Below, in pieces: positions 47,125 to 56,452 of a DNA stretch of 64,000 nucleotides. The number at the start of each line of letters is the position of its first letter. The stretch's first letter is position 1. The stretch spans positions 324 to 64,323 of the forward strand of contig BMPS01000001.1 in the NCBI GenBank assembly GCA_014647715.1, in the 5' to 3' direction. The notes under the pieces are model-generated. The model had not been told where the DNA came from, did no database searches, and worked only from the letters and a program-made list of their open reading frames with translations. A program made the translations under genes and the position numbers. Origin of the DNA: Streptomyces cinereus (GTDB taxonomy: Bacteria > Pseudomonadota > Gammaproteobacteria > Pseudomonadales > Moraxellaceae).

Positions 47125-47684
47125 GTATCACATTTGCAAAAATTCGTCACCTGATGGGTGTGGTGTTGCTAGTCGCAGGGTTATCCATGTCGGCTTGGGC
47201 AAATATTGATACCTACCAATTTGACAACCCGCGCCAAGAAGCCCAGTATCGTGCGCTCATTGAAGAATTTCGTTGTCCAAAATGTCAAAACCAAAACTTG
47301 GCAGGTTCCGATGCGCCAATTGCACAAGATTTAAAACAAAAGACTTATGACATGGTCAAAGACGGTCGTTCCGACGCCGAAATTCGCCAGTATATGAATG
47401 AGCGCTACGGTGATTTTATTAGCTACAAACCCCCTGTGCGCCCATCTACCTGGATTTTATGGTTTTTTCCGCCTGTGTTGTTGATGTTTGTGATGCTGGC
47501 TTGGTTTATTCGTAACCGTAATTCGTCAAAACTTGCCGCTGTCATCGCCAATCCCATAGAAGAGGGCTATGCGCCACTCTCAGCCGCCGAACAACAGCGA
47601 TTACAAGACTTGTTAAACGCCAATGATAACGCTGCCAATGCTAAAACTGGTGAAATCAATCAAGCAGTGGCTAAGGAAAATTAA
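47121..47684 (+). CDS. ccmH: Cytochrome c-type biogenesis protein CcmH
   Basis: A thiol-oxidoreductase of about 187 residues. A signal peptide ending near SAWAN is followed by C52-P-K-C55 in EEFRCPKCQNQNLAGSDAPIA, the family signature, and a C-terminal membrane helix (STWILWFFPPVLLMFVMLAW). It corresponds to the N-terminal half of E. coli CcmH; the C-terminal half is a separate gene, ccmI, next. ATG 47121 overlaps the ccmG stop (atga). It hands electrons or apocytochrome to the CcmF complex. Confidence 0.93.
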   Translation: MSITFAKIRHLMGVVLLVAGLSMSAWANIDTYQFDNPRQEAQYRALIEEFRCPKCQNQNLAGSDAPIAQDLKQKTYDMVKDGRSDAEIRQYMNERYGDFISYKPPVRPSTWILWFFPPVLLMFVMLAWFIRNRNSSKLAAVIANPIEEGYAPLSAAEQQRLQDLLNANDNAANAKTGEINQAVAKEN

Positions 47685-48964
47685 TGTCAACGCTAATTAT
47701 TTTTATCATTGTCGCACTTTTGTTTGCTATCACGCTTGCGGTATTTATTTTGTTGCCTTGGTTGCAAACCCAAGACCATCACGCCATCGCCAATCGCGCT
47801 GATAATCAGCTACTAACGCTCAATATTGAAGTATTTAAACAACGGCTGGAGGAGCTTGATGCCGATTTTGCCGAGGGTCAAATCGATGAGGCGACTTATC
47901 AAACCCAAAAACTGGCGTTAGAGCGTCAATTACTAGACATCAGTGACAATCAAAATACCAACCATTTTACCCCCAATTGGAAAAGCCGTCTGATAGTTAT
48001 CATCTGGATTCCGCTATTATCTGTGATGGCTTATGTGATGATTAGCGACCGCACGCCCGTCTATCAATTATGGGATGCACAAAATCGCTTGGGAAAAGTC
48101 GCGGATGATTTATTGACCGCAAAAATCGATACGCCACCCGAATGGGCGACCAAAGACAGTGTGGGACTGATTAGTGCCATGCAAACCAACGTGCATCATC
48201 ATGCCACCGATCCGCTGCGTTGGTTTCGTCTATCTGAGGTGTTTGTAGCCTTGCAAGCACCCGAGCAAGCAATTGAAGCCTTGGCAAGGGCGTATCGTCT
48301 CAATCCTGATGATGAAAAAATCGCCATCACCTACGCGCAAACGAGATTTTTTACCCAAGGCGGGGTGATGGATGACAAAACCCGTCAAGTGGTTGAGCAT
48401 ATTCTAGCCAAAAGTCCCAAACACCAAGGCGCACAAATGCTGATGGCAATGGGTGAAATGCGAGCGGGTAACTACGCGCAGTCTCGAAAATGGATAGAAT
48501 TGCTACGCAGCGAAATCCAAGCGCGTCCCGGCGATCATACCCAAGCCTTAAACAGCTTATCTGAACTTGAGCAGACTATCAATCAGCGTGAAGCCCAAGG
48601 CGAACAGGCAATTACAGTCAATATCAAAGTTACCCCTGAAATATTAGGACGGGTGAAAAAAGGCGAAAGCTTATTTGTTAATGTGCGTAAGATGGCAGGT
48701 GGTCCCCCTGTTGCTGCCAAAAAACTGTCAGCAGATACCTTAACCATCAATGGTATGTCAATTAACATCAGCGATAACGATAGCATCATGCCGACCATGA
48801 CCTTAAGCTCGGCGATTAGCACGAATGAGCCACTGGTGATTACTGCCCGAGTTAGTGCTTCAGGTGACGCCATGCCGCAAAGCGGCGACTTGACGAGTAA
48901 CCCCGTACCGCTAGAGAAAACGGCTGACTCGACAACGGTATTGATTGATAAAATCGTGCCTTAA
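47684..48964 (+). CDS. ccmI: Cytochrome c biogenesis protein CcmI (TPR)
   Basis: A 426-residue apocytochrome chaperone. It has an N-terminal membrane helix (STLIIFIIVALLFAITLAVF), a heptad-rich cytosolic loop (FKQRLEELDADFAEGQIDEA), a second membrane segment near residue 105, and a periplasmic TPR domain (about 165-290, LRWFRLSEVFVALQAPEQAI). A C-terminal beta domain of about 110 residues (VNIKVTPEILGRVKKGESLF onward) is typical of CcmI in this group. Its start overlaps the ccmH stop (taatg). It ends the operon. Confidence 0.9.
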   Translation: MSTLIIFIIVALLFAITLAVFILLPWLQTQDHHAIANRADNQLLTLNIEVFKQRLEELDADFAEGQIDEATYQTQKLALERQLLDISDNQNTNHFTPNWKSRLIVIIWIPLLSVMAYVMISDRTPVYQLWDAQNRLGKVADDLLTAKIDTPPEWATKDSVGLISAMQTNVHHHATDPLRWFRLSEVFVALQAPEQAIEALARAYRLNPDDEKIAITYAQTRFFTQGGVMDDKTRQVVEHILAKSPKHQGAQMLMAMGEMRAGNYAQSRKWIELLRSEIQARPGDHTQALNSLSELEQTINQREAQGEQAITVNIKVTPEILGRVKKGESLFVNVRKMAGGPPVAAKKLSADTLTINGMSINISDNDSIMPTMTLSSAISTNEPLVITARVSASGDAMPQSGDLTSNPVPLEKTADSTTVLIDKIVP

Positions 48965-49095
48965 ATCGTTATGAAAAATTCCTTGATTGAATAGGGGCTT
49001 AATTGAATGGAGGGCGGATTAAATTTTGCCACATTTTTATTTTTAATACCGCTATCAATTTAAATTATTTTGCAAAAATTGCTTGAGATTTTAGC

Positions 49096-49116
49096 GGTTA
49101 ACGAGTATTGTTAACC
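49096..49116. promoter_or_regulatory. Palindrome upstream of adk
   Basis: ggttaac and gttaacc flank seven bases, a perfect inverted repeat 109 bp before the adk start. It could be an operator or the end of a leader structure. Nothing else stands out in 48965-49224. Confidence 0.4.
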
Positions 49117-49188
49117 CAGTATTTCAAAACTGTTAGTTATTTGAACACACCATTTGTGGCTTTTTTTGCTATTGCAGTAATGAGATAG

Positions 49189-49881
<693 letters not shown>

Positions 49882-49944
49882 TTAACACCATGATGAAACG
49901 CATCAATGAGCTTTTAAGAAAGTTAATTTTAGATAAGCTAAATA

Positions 49945-49975
49945 AAAAGCTGAAATTTCGATTTCAGCTTTTTTT
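49945..49975 (+). terminator. Terminator after adk
   Basis: aaagctgaaat / atttcagcttt stem followed by a T run. Confidence 0.88.
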
Positions 49976-50012
49976 ATAATTAAATCAGTTGTATACCCAA
50001 ATCGGGCTCAAT

Positions 50013-50046
50013 AAAAAAGCCAATTCAATGTGAATTGGCTTTTTTA
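50013..50046 (-). terminator. Terminator after rpsT
   Basis: aaagccaattca / tgaattggcttt stem, with T runs available on both strands. It ends the rpsT transcript on the minus strand, 16 bp past its stop. Confidence 0.88.
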
Positions 50047-50061
50047 GTTTTAAACAAACAA

Positions 50062-50331
50062 TTAAGCAGTTTTAAGGGCTTTAATTGCTTTGTTTAAGCG
50101 GCTTTTATGACGTGCTGCTTTGTTTTTGTGAATCACGCCTTTGTCAGCAATACGGTCAATCACTGGAACTGCTTTTTTGTAAGCTTCAGTCGCTGCGTCG
50201 TAGTTTTTATCTTCAACGGCTTTTACCACATGTTTGATGAAAGTACGAACCATAGAACGTTGTGATGCTTTTAATTGACGACGTTTAACGTTTTGACGAG
50301 CGCGTTTGCGAGCTTGTGCAGAATTTGCCAC
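50062..50331 (-). CDS. rpsT: 30S ribosomal protein S20
   Basis: An 89-residue basic, helical ribosomal protein that binds 16S r[23 protein letters not shown] is the family start. The initiation codon is GTG (revcomp of cac at 50329-50331) behind a strong AAGGAG site. E. coli rpsT also has a non-ATG start (UUG), important for its feedback control, so a rare start may be a conserved means of regulation here. A near-consensus promoter lies about 155 bp upstream (50485-50513), giving a long leader. Confidence 0.96.
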   Translation of the reverse strand: MANSAQARKRARQNVKRRQLKASQRSMVRTFIKHVVKAVEDKNYDAATEAYKKAVPVIDRIADKGVIHKNKAARHKSRLNKAIKALKTA

Positions 50332-50484
50332 GTAAATCTCCTTGGATTTGCAATATAAATCGATCTGTTAGTAAGTGAGCAGCCATTCGCTTATTACAGA
50401 CACGGGTAGTTAGGGTTGCTTGAATCCTTGAATCACTAGACACGGAAACACAATTAACGATATCAAGCGGATTTAAAGCCCGCT

Positions 50485-50513
50485 ATTTTAGCAAACTCAC
50501 GCTACAATAACAA
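50485..50513 (-). promoter_or_regulatory. Promoter of rpsT
   Basis: On the minus strand TTGTTA (50513-50508) and TAAAAT (50490-50485) are 17 bp apart, with an extended TGC before the -10. The leader to the GTG start is about 145 nt and contains the repeat ttcaaggattcaag. The rest of the 350-bp interval to 50681 holds no gene. Confidence 0.7.
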
Positions 50514-50681
50514 CTTATTCGGCAGATTATTCAGCGTATTTCGTCTATTGGCTAAAAAACCATCGCGCAATGCTCATCAACGCTGAAAAAAACGTATTTG
50601 TAGGTGAAAGTTTTGATTATCTGTGATTAAATAAAATGACATTACAAACTCATAAAATATTCATACTGAGGTCATTGTTTT

Positions 50682-51395
50682 ATGCAGCGCACAGCATTAA
50701 TCATCGGTGCAACCGGCTTGGTAGGCAATTCATTACTGACCCAGCTTGGCAGTCTTTATCAAAAAGTCATTATCATTGCGCGCTCTCAGCCAAAAGGGTT
50801 GAGTGACTCGATGCATTTCTACCAGCTCAAAGATTTTAATCAAATGCATGAATTTGTGTCTGCGCTGTCGATTGGTAAAGACACCGATGCTTTTAGCTGT
50901 CTGGGTACTACTATTAAGGAAGCGGGTAGTGAAGCCGCCTTTCGACAAATCGATTTTACCTTTAATGTGGCATTTGCAAAAGCTTGCAAACAAAAAGGCG
51001 TAGAGCGGTTTTTTTTGTTATCGGCGATGGGCGCCAATGCCGACAGTCGCTTTTTTTATAACCGTGTCAAAGGTGAGCTTGAGACGGCGATTGGCAATTT
51101 AGGCTTTCAAGAATTGGCAATTTTTCGTCCATCCTTGCTACTTGGCAAACACGATGATCGTAAACTTGAAACCATCGCACAGACAGCGTACAAACTCATC
51201 AAACCTATTGTGCCTAAAAAACTGCCTGTCCGTCCCATAGAAGCCGATAGGGTAGCGATGGCAATGGCGCTGGTGAGCAACAATTGGCACATCAAACATA
51301 CTTATGAAAAATGTGCTAATCGCGTCGATACCGCCAAAAAAACACAAGTTATCAGTAACGGTGAAATGCTAGCGATGACGCGGTTTAGAAACTAA
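50682..51395 (+). CDS. NAD(P)-binding Rossmann protein (TIP30-like)
   Basis: A 237-residue atypical short-chain dehydrogenase-like protein. The dinucleotide-binding motif IIGATGLVGNSLL is at residues 7-19, then DAFSCLGTTIKEAGS and FRQIDFTFNVAFAKACKQKGV match HTATIP2/TIP30-related bacterial oxidoreductases. FFLLSAMGANADSRFFYNRVKGELE carries the Tyr-x-x-x-Lys-like site (YNRVKGE). The substrate is unknown. It is followed by rraA after 33 bp on the same strand and may share a transcript. Confidence 0.82.
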   Translation: MQRTALIIGATGLVGNSLLTQLGSLYQKVIIIARSQPKGLSDSMHFYQLKDFNQMHEFVSALSIGKDTDAFSCLGTTIKEAGSEAAFRQIDFTFNVAFAKACKQKGVERFFLLSAMGANADSRFFYNRVKGELETAIGNLGFQELAIFRPSLLLGKHDDRKLETIAQTAYKLIKPIVPKKLPVRPIEADRVAMAMALVSNNWHIKHTYEKCANRVDTAKKTQVISNGEMLAMTRFRN

Positions 51396-51428
51396 CCTTC
51401 CCAAAAAAAATTGACTTAAGGAACGATA

Positions 51429-51956
51429 ATGAGCGACATGACGTTACAAAATTTTATTACCTGCGATTTATTAGATGACAATCCAGAATGTCAAGTTTGC
51501 GCGCCCAATATGGAAGGCAAACGCTTTTTTAGCTATGGCGGTAACACAAAATTTGGCGGTGAAGTGGTAACCGTCAAATGCTTTGAAGACAATAGCCGGG
51601 TTAAAGAGTTGTTAGCCACGCATGGCAAAGATGAGAAAGGCAATGGCAAAGTTTTGGTGGTAGACGGTGGGGCGTCAATGCGCTGTGCCTTGCTGGGTGA
51701 TATGATTGCACAAAGTGCGGTGGACAATGGCTGGGCAGGCGTGATTGTGTATGGCTGTGTGCGAGATGTAGATGATATGGGCAAAATGCCAATCGGCGTA
51801 CAAGCGCTCGGCGCTATCCCCCGCAAATCTAATCGCAAAGGGGTGGGCGATGTAGGCGTGACGCTCAATTTTGGCGGAATCACGATAAATAATGGCGACT
51901 TTGTGTATGCGGATAATAACGGTATTATTCTTAGTCAAAAATCACTAATTGACTAG
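51429..51956 (+). CDS. rraA: Ribonuclease E activity regulator RraA
   Basis: A 175-residue trimeric protein of the RraA fold that binds RNase E and inhibits RNA decay in E. coli. Markers are FGGEVVTVKCFEDNSRV near residue 42, GDMIAQSAVDNGWAGVIVYG near 83, and VRDVDDM, the segment with the usual RraA arginine/aspartate pair. Some family members are instead 4-hydroxy-4-methyl-2-oxoglutarate aldolases, so naming by similarity needs caution. A short ORF of 16 codons follows its stop. Confidence 0.92.
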   Translation: MSDMTLQNFITCDLLDDNPECQVCAPNMEGKRFFSYGGNTKFGGEVVTVKCFEDNSRVKELLATHGKDEKGNGKVLVVDGGASMRCALLGDMIAQSAVDNGWAGVIVYGCVRDVDDMGKMPIGVQALGAIPRKSNRKGVGDVGVTLNFGGITINNGDFVYADNNGIILSQKSLID

Positions 51957-51960
51957 GGAC

Positions 51961-52011
51961 ATGATGATGAAAAATCTGTTTAAAATCGCCGTGGTTAGCA
52001 CTGGTTTATGA
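51961..52011 (+). pseudogene. 16-codon ORF, possible gene remnant
   Basis: An ORF that starts atgatgatg four bases after rraA, with AGGGA as ribosome binding site, encodes a signal-peptide-like start (MMMKNLFKIAVVS) and stops after 16 codons. Shifting frame by one base near 52000 would extend it to LVYELCYIDNTPR before another stop. It may be the relic of a small secreted protein or a leader peptide; evidence is thin. Confidence 0.3.
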
Positions 52012-52180
52012 ACTTTGCTATATCGATAATACGCCACGTTAAAAGCCCTTAAAATGTAATATAACATCCGCTAAATTTGGCTGATTTTTTGCTTTAAATC
52101 GGCCTCAAAAACCCCCACAATAACGTCATTATTTTTCGCCTTTTTAACTCAAAAGACTTATAACCAAAAGACCGATAACA

Positions 52181-55100
52181 ATGACGAATGTTACACACCC
52201 ACTGTCTCATCTTTCCTTTCGCCTCAACCAATCGTTGTTTGACAATGCTAAACATGATAAAAAATGGCTGGGCAACCTTCAAGGCATGACGCAAGCCTTA
52301 TGGCTCACCAGCCTTACTAGCAGCGATAGCGGTCAGCAAAACCGACTTAAAGTGGTCGTGACCCGTGACCAAAATCAGCTCAATCAGCTTGAAACAGAGT
52401 TGGCATTTAGTGGGGTCGATGCCCATGTGTTTCCTGATTGGGAAACGCTTACCTATGACGAACTGTCACCGCACCATGATATTGTCTCTGAGCGGATTCA
52501 TTTACTTACCCATATGCCAACTGATGGTATTTTACTGATTTCGGTGCAGACCTTAATGCACCGTGTCGCCCCTGCATCATGGCTATTGGGGCAACACTTT
52601 GATTTGTCAGTGGGTGACACCTTTGATGTGGCAACCGAACGCCGAAAACTGGCGACTGCGGGCTATCATGCGGTAGACAATGTCTTTGAGCCTGGGGAGT
52701 TTGCTGTGCGCGGTAGCGTGATTGATTTGTTTGCCATTGGTCAGCCGTTTCCAGTGCGCATTGATTTATTTGATGATGAGATTGAGAGTATCCGTTTTTT
52801 TAACCCGCAAACCCAGCGTAGCTTGACCCAAGCGGATTTGGACGAGTTAAAAGACAGTGACCCCCATCAATATGTCAAGTTCATGAATAGTCAAAAAAAA
52901 TCGGGTGAAACCATCGGTAAAATCACCAGTTTTCAGATTTTACCGTCGCGAGAATTTCCCCTGGATGAGGGTAAAGAAACGTTTCGCGCCAATTTTGCTA
53001 GCACCTTTGCCAACACATCTGCCCGCCGTTTTGAGCTGTTTAACGATGTGATGAACGGCATTGCACCCGCGGGCGTGGAGTATTATCAGCCGTTATTCTT
53101 TGACACAGATACTTGGCAAAATGGCTCGGATTTTTTTAGTTATTTGCCCAAAGATAGCTTGTTTATCGTCGATAACCAAATAGAGACGGCTTACCAAAAT
53201 TTTTGGCAACAAATTCAAACTCGTTACAATGACCGCAGGCACGATATTGAAAAACCGATTGTGGCACCGCAAGATTTGTACCTGGCAGAACATATCTTTA
53301 ACGAAAAAATTGCCCAATATCCCCGCATTATCACCAGCGAACAACCAATTGATGACACCAAAGCAGGGACAATCAATGCATTGGTTGACACCCCACCTGA
53401 TTTAACCGTTGACCATAAACTTGCTGAGCCACTGCAAAGACTGATGGCATTTCGCGAGCAGTTTGCTAAACCGATATTATTGGTTGCCGAAACTGCGGGT
53501 CGCCGTGAGATTTTATCGGAGCTGTTGCAAAAACGCTTTAATTTACAAAGTGTTTCAGGATTGACCGATTTTCTTGCAAACATGGATGAGGCGCATAGCA
53601 CTACGATTGCCTTGACCATTGCACCGATTGAACGAGGCGCGTTACTCCCCGATAAGTTTGCGATTCTCTCAGAAACCCAGTTGTTTGGACGGCAGGTGTT
53701 ACAGACTCGCCGCCGTCGCCAAAGCGATGTGTCTGATGAATTTTTGGTTAAATCGGTCAGTGAGCTCAATATCGGCGACCCTGTGGTGCATATTGATTTT
53801 GGTATTGGGCGTTATCAAGGCTTGATTACCCTTGAAATTGATAGACAACTGCAAGAGTTCATTCACCTTACCTATGCTGATGATGCCAGTGTGTATGTGC
53901 CTGTGGCAAATCTGCAGCTTATCAGCCGTTATGCTGGCGGCGACTCGGCAACCGCACCGCTTCATACCATAGGTAGCGGTAAATGGGATAAAGCTAAAGC
54001 CAAAGCACTCAGCCAAATTCATGATGTAGCAGCGGAACTGCTCAACGTGCAAGCCCGCCGTGATGCCAAAGTGGGCATTAACTTCCCAATTGACCAAATC
54101 CAGTATGACCTATTTGCCAGTCAATTTGCGTTTGAAGAAACGCCCGACCAAGCCAATGCCATTGAAGCGGTTAAGTTTGATATGAAGCAAAATAAGCCCA
54201 TGGACAGGCTGGTTTGCGGCGATGTCGGTTTTGGTAAAACCGAAGTGGCAATGCGTGCCGCTTTTATTGCGGTGCAAGCAGGGTATCAAGTGGCAGTGCT
54301 AGTACCAACGACGCTGCTTGCTGGGCAACACGAAGACAACTTTTTGGATAGATTTGCCGATTGGCCCATTCGTATTGAAAGCCTGTCGCGCTTTGGCACC
54401 AAAAAACAGCACGATGCGATTCTCAAAGGCTTAGCCGAAGGTAAAATTGATATCGTTATCGGTACCCACCGTATTTTGCAAGAAGATGTCAAGTTTGCCA
54501 ACTTAGGTCTGATGATTGTCGATGAGGAGCACCGTTTTGGCGTCCGAGATAAAGAGCGTATCAAAGCCATGCAATCGGATGTCGATGTACTATCGATGAC
54601 CGCGACACCCATTCCGCGCACGCTGAACATGGCGTTATCTGGTATGAGAAACATGTCGATTATCGCCACGCCCCCGGCAAGGCGGTTGGCAATTAAAACC
54701 TTTGTCATGCAAAAGTCTGATAACTTACTCAAAGAAGCGATTTTGCGTGAATTATTGCGTGGCGGACAGGTGTTTTTACTGCATAACGATGTGGCAAGTA
54801 TTGAGCGCATGGCAGAAACCGTGCGAGAGCTTGTGCCCGAATCTCGGGTGGCAGTGGCTCACGGTCAGATGAAAGAACGAGAGCTTGAGCAAATCATGCA
54901 ATCGTTTTACCACAAAAGACACAATGTGCTGGTGTGTACCACCATCATCGAAACAGGCATTGATATCCCCAATGCCAATACCATTATCATTAACCGTGCC
55001 GATAAATTCGGGCTCGCCCAGCTTCACCAACTGCGGGGTCGAGTCGGGCGTAGTCACCACCAAGCCTATTGTTATCTGCTTGTGCCGTCTATTAAAGGCT

Positions 55101-55780
55101 TGACCAGCGACGCCCAAAAGCGGCTTGATGCCATTAGCCGTGCCAACACATTGGGGGCAGGCTTTATGCTTGCCAGTGAAGACCTTGAGATTCGGGGCGC
55201 AGGCGAGCTACTGGGCAAAAACCAAAGCGGCAATATGCAAGCGGTTGGTTTTAATCTGTATATGGATATGCTAAACCGTGCCACCAAAGCCATCAAAGCA
55301 GGCAAACAACCTGATTTGAACACCCCATTATCGCTAACCAGTGATATTAATTTGCATTTGTCGGCGCTCATTCCCGAAGATTATCTGGGAGATGTACATC
55401 AGCGGCTATTGTTTTATAAGAAAATCGCCAATGCTGAAGACTATGACAGCCTAATTAGTATCCGCAGCGAAATGCTAGACCGTTTTGGCAGTTTGCCGGA
55501 GCCGACCAAAAATTTATTTGCCATTCACCAAATCCGCTTAATGGCTGAAGCGCTGGAGATTAGCAAGATTGATGGCAATGAGCGGCAAGTCACCTTTGAG
55601 TTTTCACCAAGCACCCCTGTGGAAGCCATTACCATTATTGGGCTCATTCAGTCGAACCCTAAAAAGTTTAAAATGAATGGCGCGACAGGGCTAAAAATGA
55701 TGGATGACAAACTTGCTACGCCAGAAGGGCGGATTGACGCCGTGAAAAATCTTATAGAGAAATTATCTTTAAAAGCGTGA
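52181..55780 (+). CDS. mfd: Transcription-repair coupling factor
   Basis: ATP-dependent DNA translocase that removes stalled RNA polymerase and recruits UvrA. 1199 residues, slightly above the usual 1150. N-terminal UvrB-like modules (DVFPDWETLTYDELSPH) come first, then the RNA polymerase-interacting domain near 520-600 (VHIDFGIGRYQGL), and the helicase core with Walker A GDVGFGKTEVAMRA near 681, DEEH near 780, and the RecG-like TRG motif in HQLRGRVGRS. The C-terminal UvrA-masking domain follows. It is monocistronic, with a 170-bp upstream interval. Confidence 0.96.
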   Translation: MTNVTHPLSHLSFRLNQSLFDNAKHDKKWLGNLQGMTQALWLTSLTSSDSGQQNRLKVVVTRDQNQLNQLETELAFSGVDAHVFPDWETLTYDELSPHHDIVSERIHLLTHMPTDGILLISVQTLMHRVAPASWLLGQHFDLSVGDTFDVATERRKLATAGYHAVDNVFEPGEFAVRGSVIDLFAIGQPFPVRIDLFDDEIESIRFFNPQTQRSLTQADLDELKDSDPHQYVKFMNSQKKSGETIGKITSFQILPSREFPLDEGKETFRANFASTFANTSARRFELFNDVMNGIAPAGVEYYQPLFFDTDTWQNGSDFFSYLPKDSLFIVDNQIETAYQNFWQQIQTRYNDRRHDIEKPIVAPQDLYLAEHIFNEKIAQYPRIITSEQPIDDTKAGTINALVDTPPDLTVDHKLAEPLQRLMAFREQFAKPILLVAETAGRREILSELLQKRFNLQSVSGLTDFLANMDEAHSTTIALTIAPIERGALLPDKFAILSETQLFGRQVLQTRRRRQSDVSDEFLVKSVSELNIGDPVVHIDFGIGRYQGLITLEIDRQLQEFIHLTYADDASVYVPVANLQLISRYAGGDSATAPLHTIGSGKWDKAKAKALSQIHDVAAELLNVQARRDAKVGINFPIDQIQYDLFASQFAFEETPDQANAIEAVKFDMKQNKPMDRLVCGDVGFGKTEVAMRAAFIAVQAGYQVAVLVPTTLLAGQHEDNFLDRFADWPIRIESLSRFGTKKQHDAILKGLAEGKIDIVIGTHRILQEDVKFANLGLMIVDEEHRFGVRDKERIKAMQSDVDVLSMTATPIPRTLNMALSGMRNMSIIATPPARRLAIKTFVMQKSDNLLKEAILRELLRGGQVFLLHNDVASIERMAETVRELVPESRVAVAHGQMKERELEQIMQSFYHKRHNVLVCTTIIETGIDIPNANTIIINRADKFGLAQLHQLRGRVGRSHHQAYCYLLVPSIKGLTSDAQKRLDAISRANTLGAGFMLASEDLEIRGAGELLGKNQSGNMQAVGFNLYMDMLNRATKAIKAGKQPDLNTPLSLTSDINLHLSALIPEDYLGDVHQRLLFYKKIANAEDYDSLISIRSEMLDRFGSLPEPTKNLFAIHQIRLMAEALEISKIDGNERQVTFEFSPSTPVEAITIIGLIQSNPKKFKMNGATGLKMMDDKLATPEGRIDAVKNLIEKLSLKA

Positions 55781-55849
55781 TGATGACCTGATAATAAATA
55801 ATTATTGGCTCATCATAAGCGTGTTATAGCGAAAAAGAAGATTTAGAAA

Positions 55850-56071
55850 ATGATGGAAAATCAATTACCTAATGGCGAGCGCCTGATTGAAGAACCTACC
55901 TATCCCGAAGACTGGGAATGTTGCGACAACGGCTGCGAAGAACTATGCGTGTATGAAATTTACCGCGTCCAAAAACAAGCCTATGATGAACAGCAACAGC
56001 GACTCAAAAGCGTGCCAAAACTACTTACGACACCGACAAACCTGCTGAGTAGCTGGAGTATTCTTCAATAA
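55850..56071 (+). CDS. Oxidoreductase-like (OXLD1-type) small protein
   Basis: A 73-residue protein. The motif PEDWECCDNGCEELCVYEIY has four cysteines (CC-x3-C-x3-C), the signature of the short 'oxidoreductase-like' domain found in bacteria and in eukaryotic OXLD1. The cysteines may bind metal or form a redox site; the biochemical function is unknown. Two ATG codons are adjacent. It follows mfd by 69 bp on the same strand. Confidence 0.75.
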   Translation: MMENQLPNGERLIEEPTYPEDWECCDNGCEELCVYEIYRVQKQAYDEQQQRLKSVPKLLTTPTNLLSSWSILQ

Positions 56072-56097
56072 AAGTAATTTTTTGTAAATTCATATTC

Positions 56098-56137
56098 CTG
56101 TCACATGAATTTCATGCTAATGTCATCAAACTCACGT
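56098..56137 (+). promoter_or_regulatory. Pho-box-like 11-bp direct repeats
   Basis: ctgtcac (56098), atttcat (56109), atgtcat (56120) and ctcacgt (56131) recur at exactly 11-bp intervals, separated by four AT-rich bases. This is the architecture of PhoB binding sites (CTGTCAT plus four bases plus CTGTCAY). They precede the 27-codon ORF by 129 bp. PhoB itself is not in the window. Confidence 0.5.
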
Positions 56138-56265
56138 TAAATATCATGACGTTATGAAGTTGCATTGATAACGTAAAATAGTAAGTAAACAACTAAAAAA
56201 TGGCAAAAGCCTTAAAATGAATAAAAAATCCATAATCATTGGATAAAGAAGGATAGGAGTAAAAA

Positions 56266-56349
56266 ATGTTAGATATGTTAAATGAAGCGTTTGAATATGA
56301 AACCGATATCATCTATCTTGACGAAGGCGATGACGCGGTAGAAATGTAA
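56266..56349 (+). CDS. 27-residue acidic small protein
   Basis: A very short ORF with signs of a real gene: a strong ribosome binding site (AGGAG, six bases before the ATG), an own terminator 40 bp after the stop, and Pho-box-like repeats upstream. The product is acidic (MLDMLNEAFEYE at the start, DEGDDAVEM at the end) with an amphipathic first half. No membrane helix and no cysteine. I know no family for it. It lies between the OXLD1-like gene and the convergent TauE-like gene. Confidence 0.55.
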   Translation: MLDMLNEAFEYETDIIYLDEGDDAVEM

Positions 56350-56389
56350 ACTGCAAGTTAAGCGTAAAACCTAAAAATTCGTAACCGAT

Positions 56390-56426
56390 AACCTCTTAAT
56401 ATACCGATTAAGAGGTTTGTTTTTTT
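56390..56426 (+). terminator. Terminator of the 27-codon gene
   Basis: acctcttaat and attaagaggt form a perfect 10-bp stem with a six-base loop, followed by tgttttttt. Confidence 0.88.
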
Positions 56427-56452
56427 GGGCAATATAAATGAATGATTACTGA

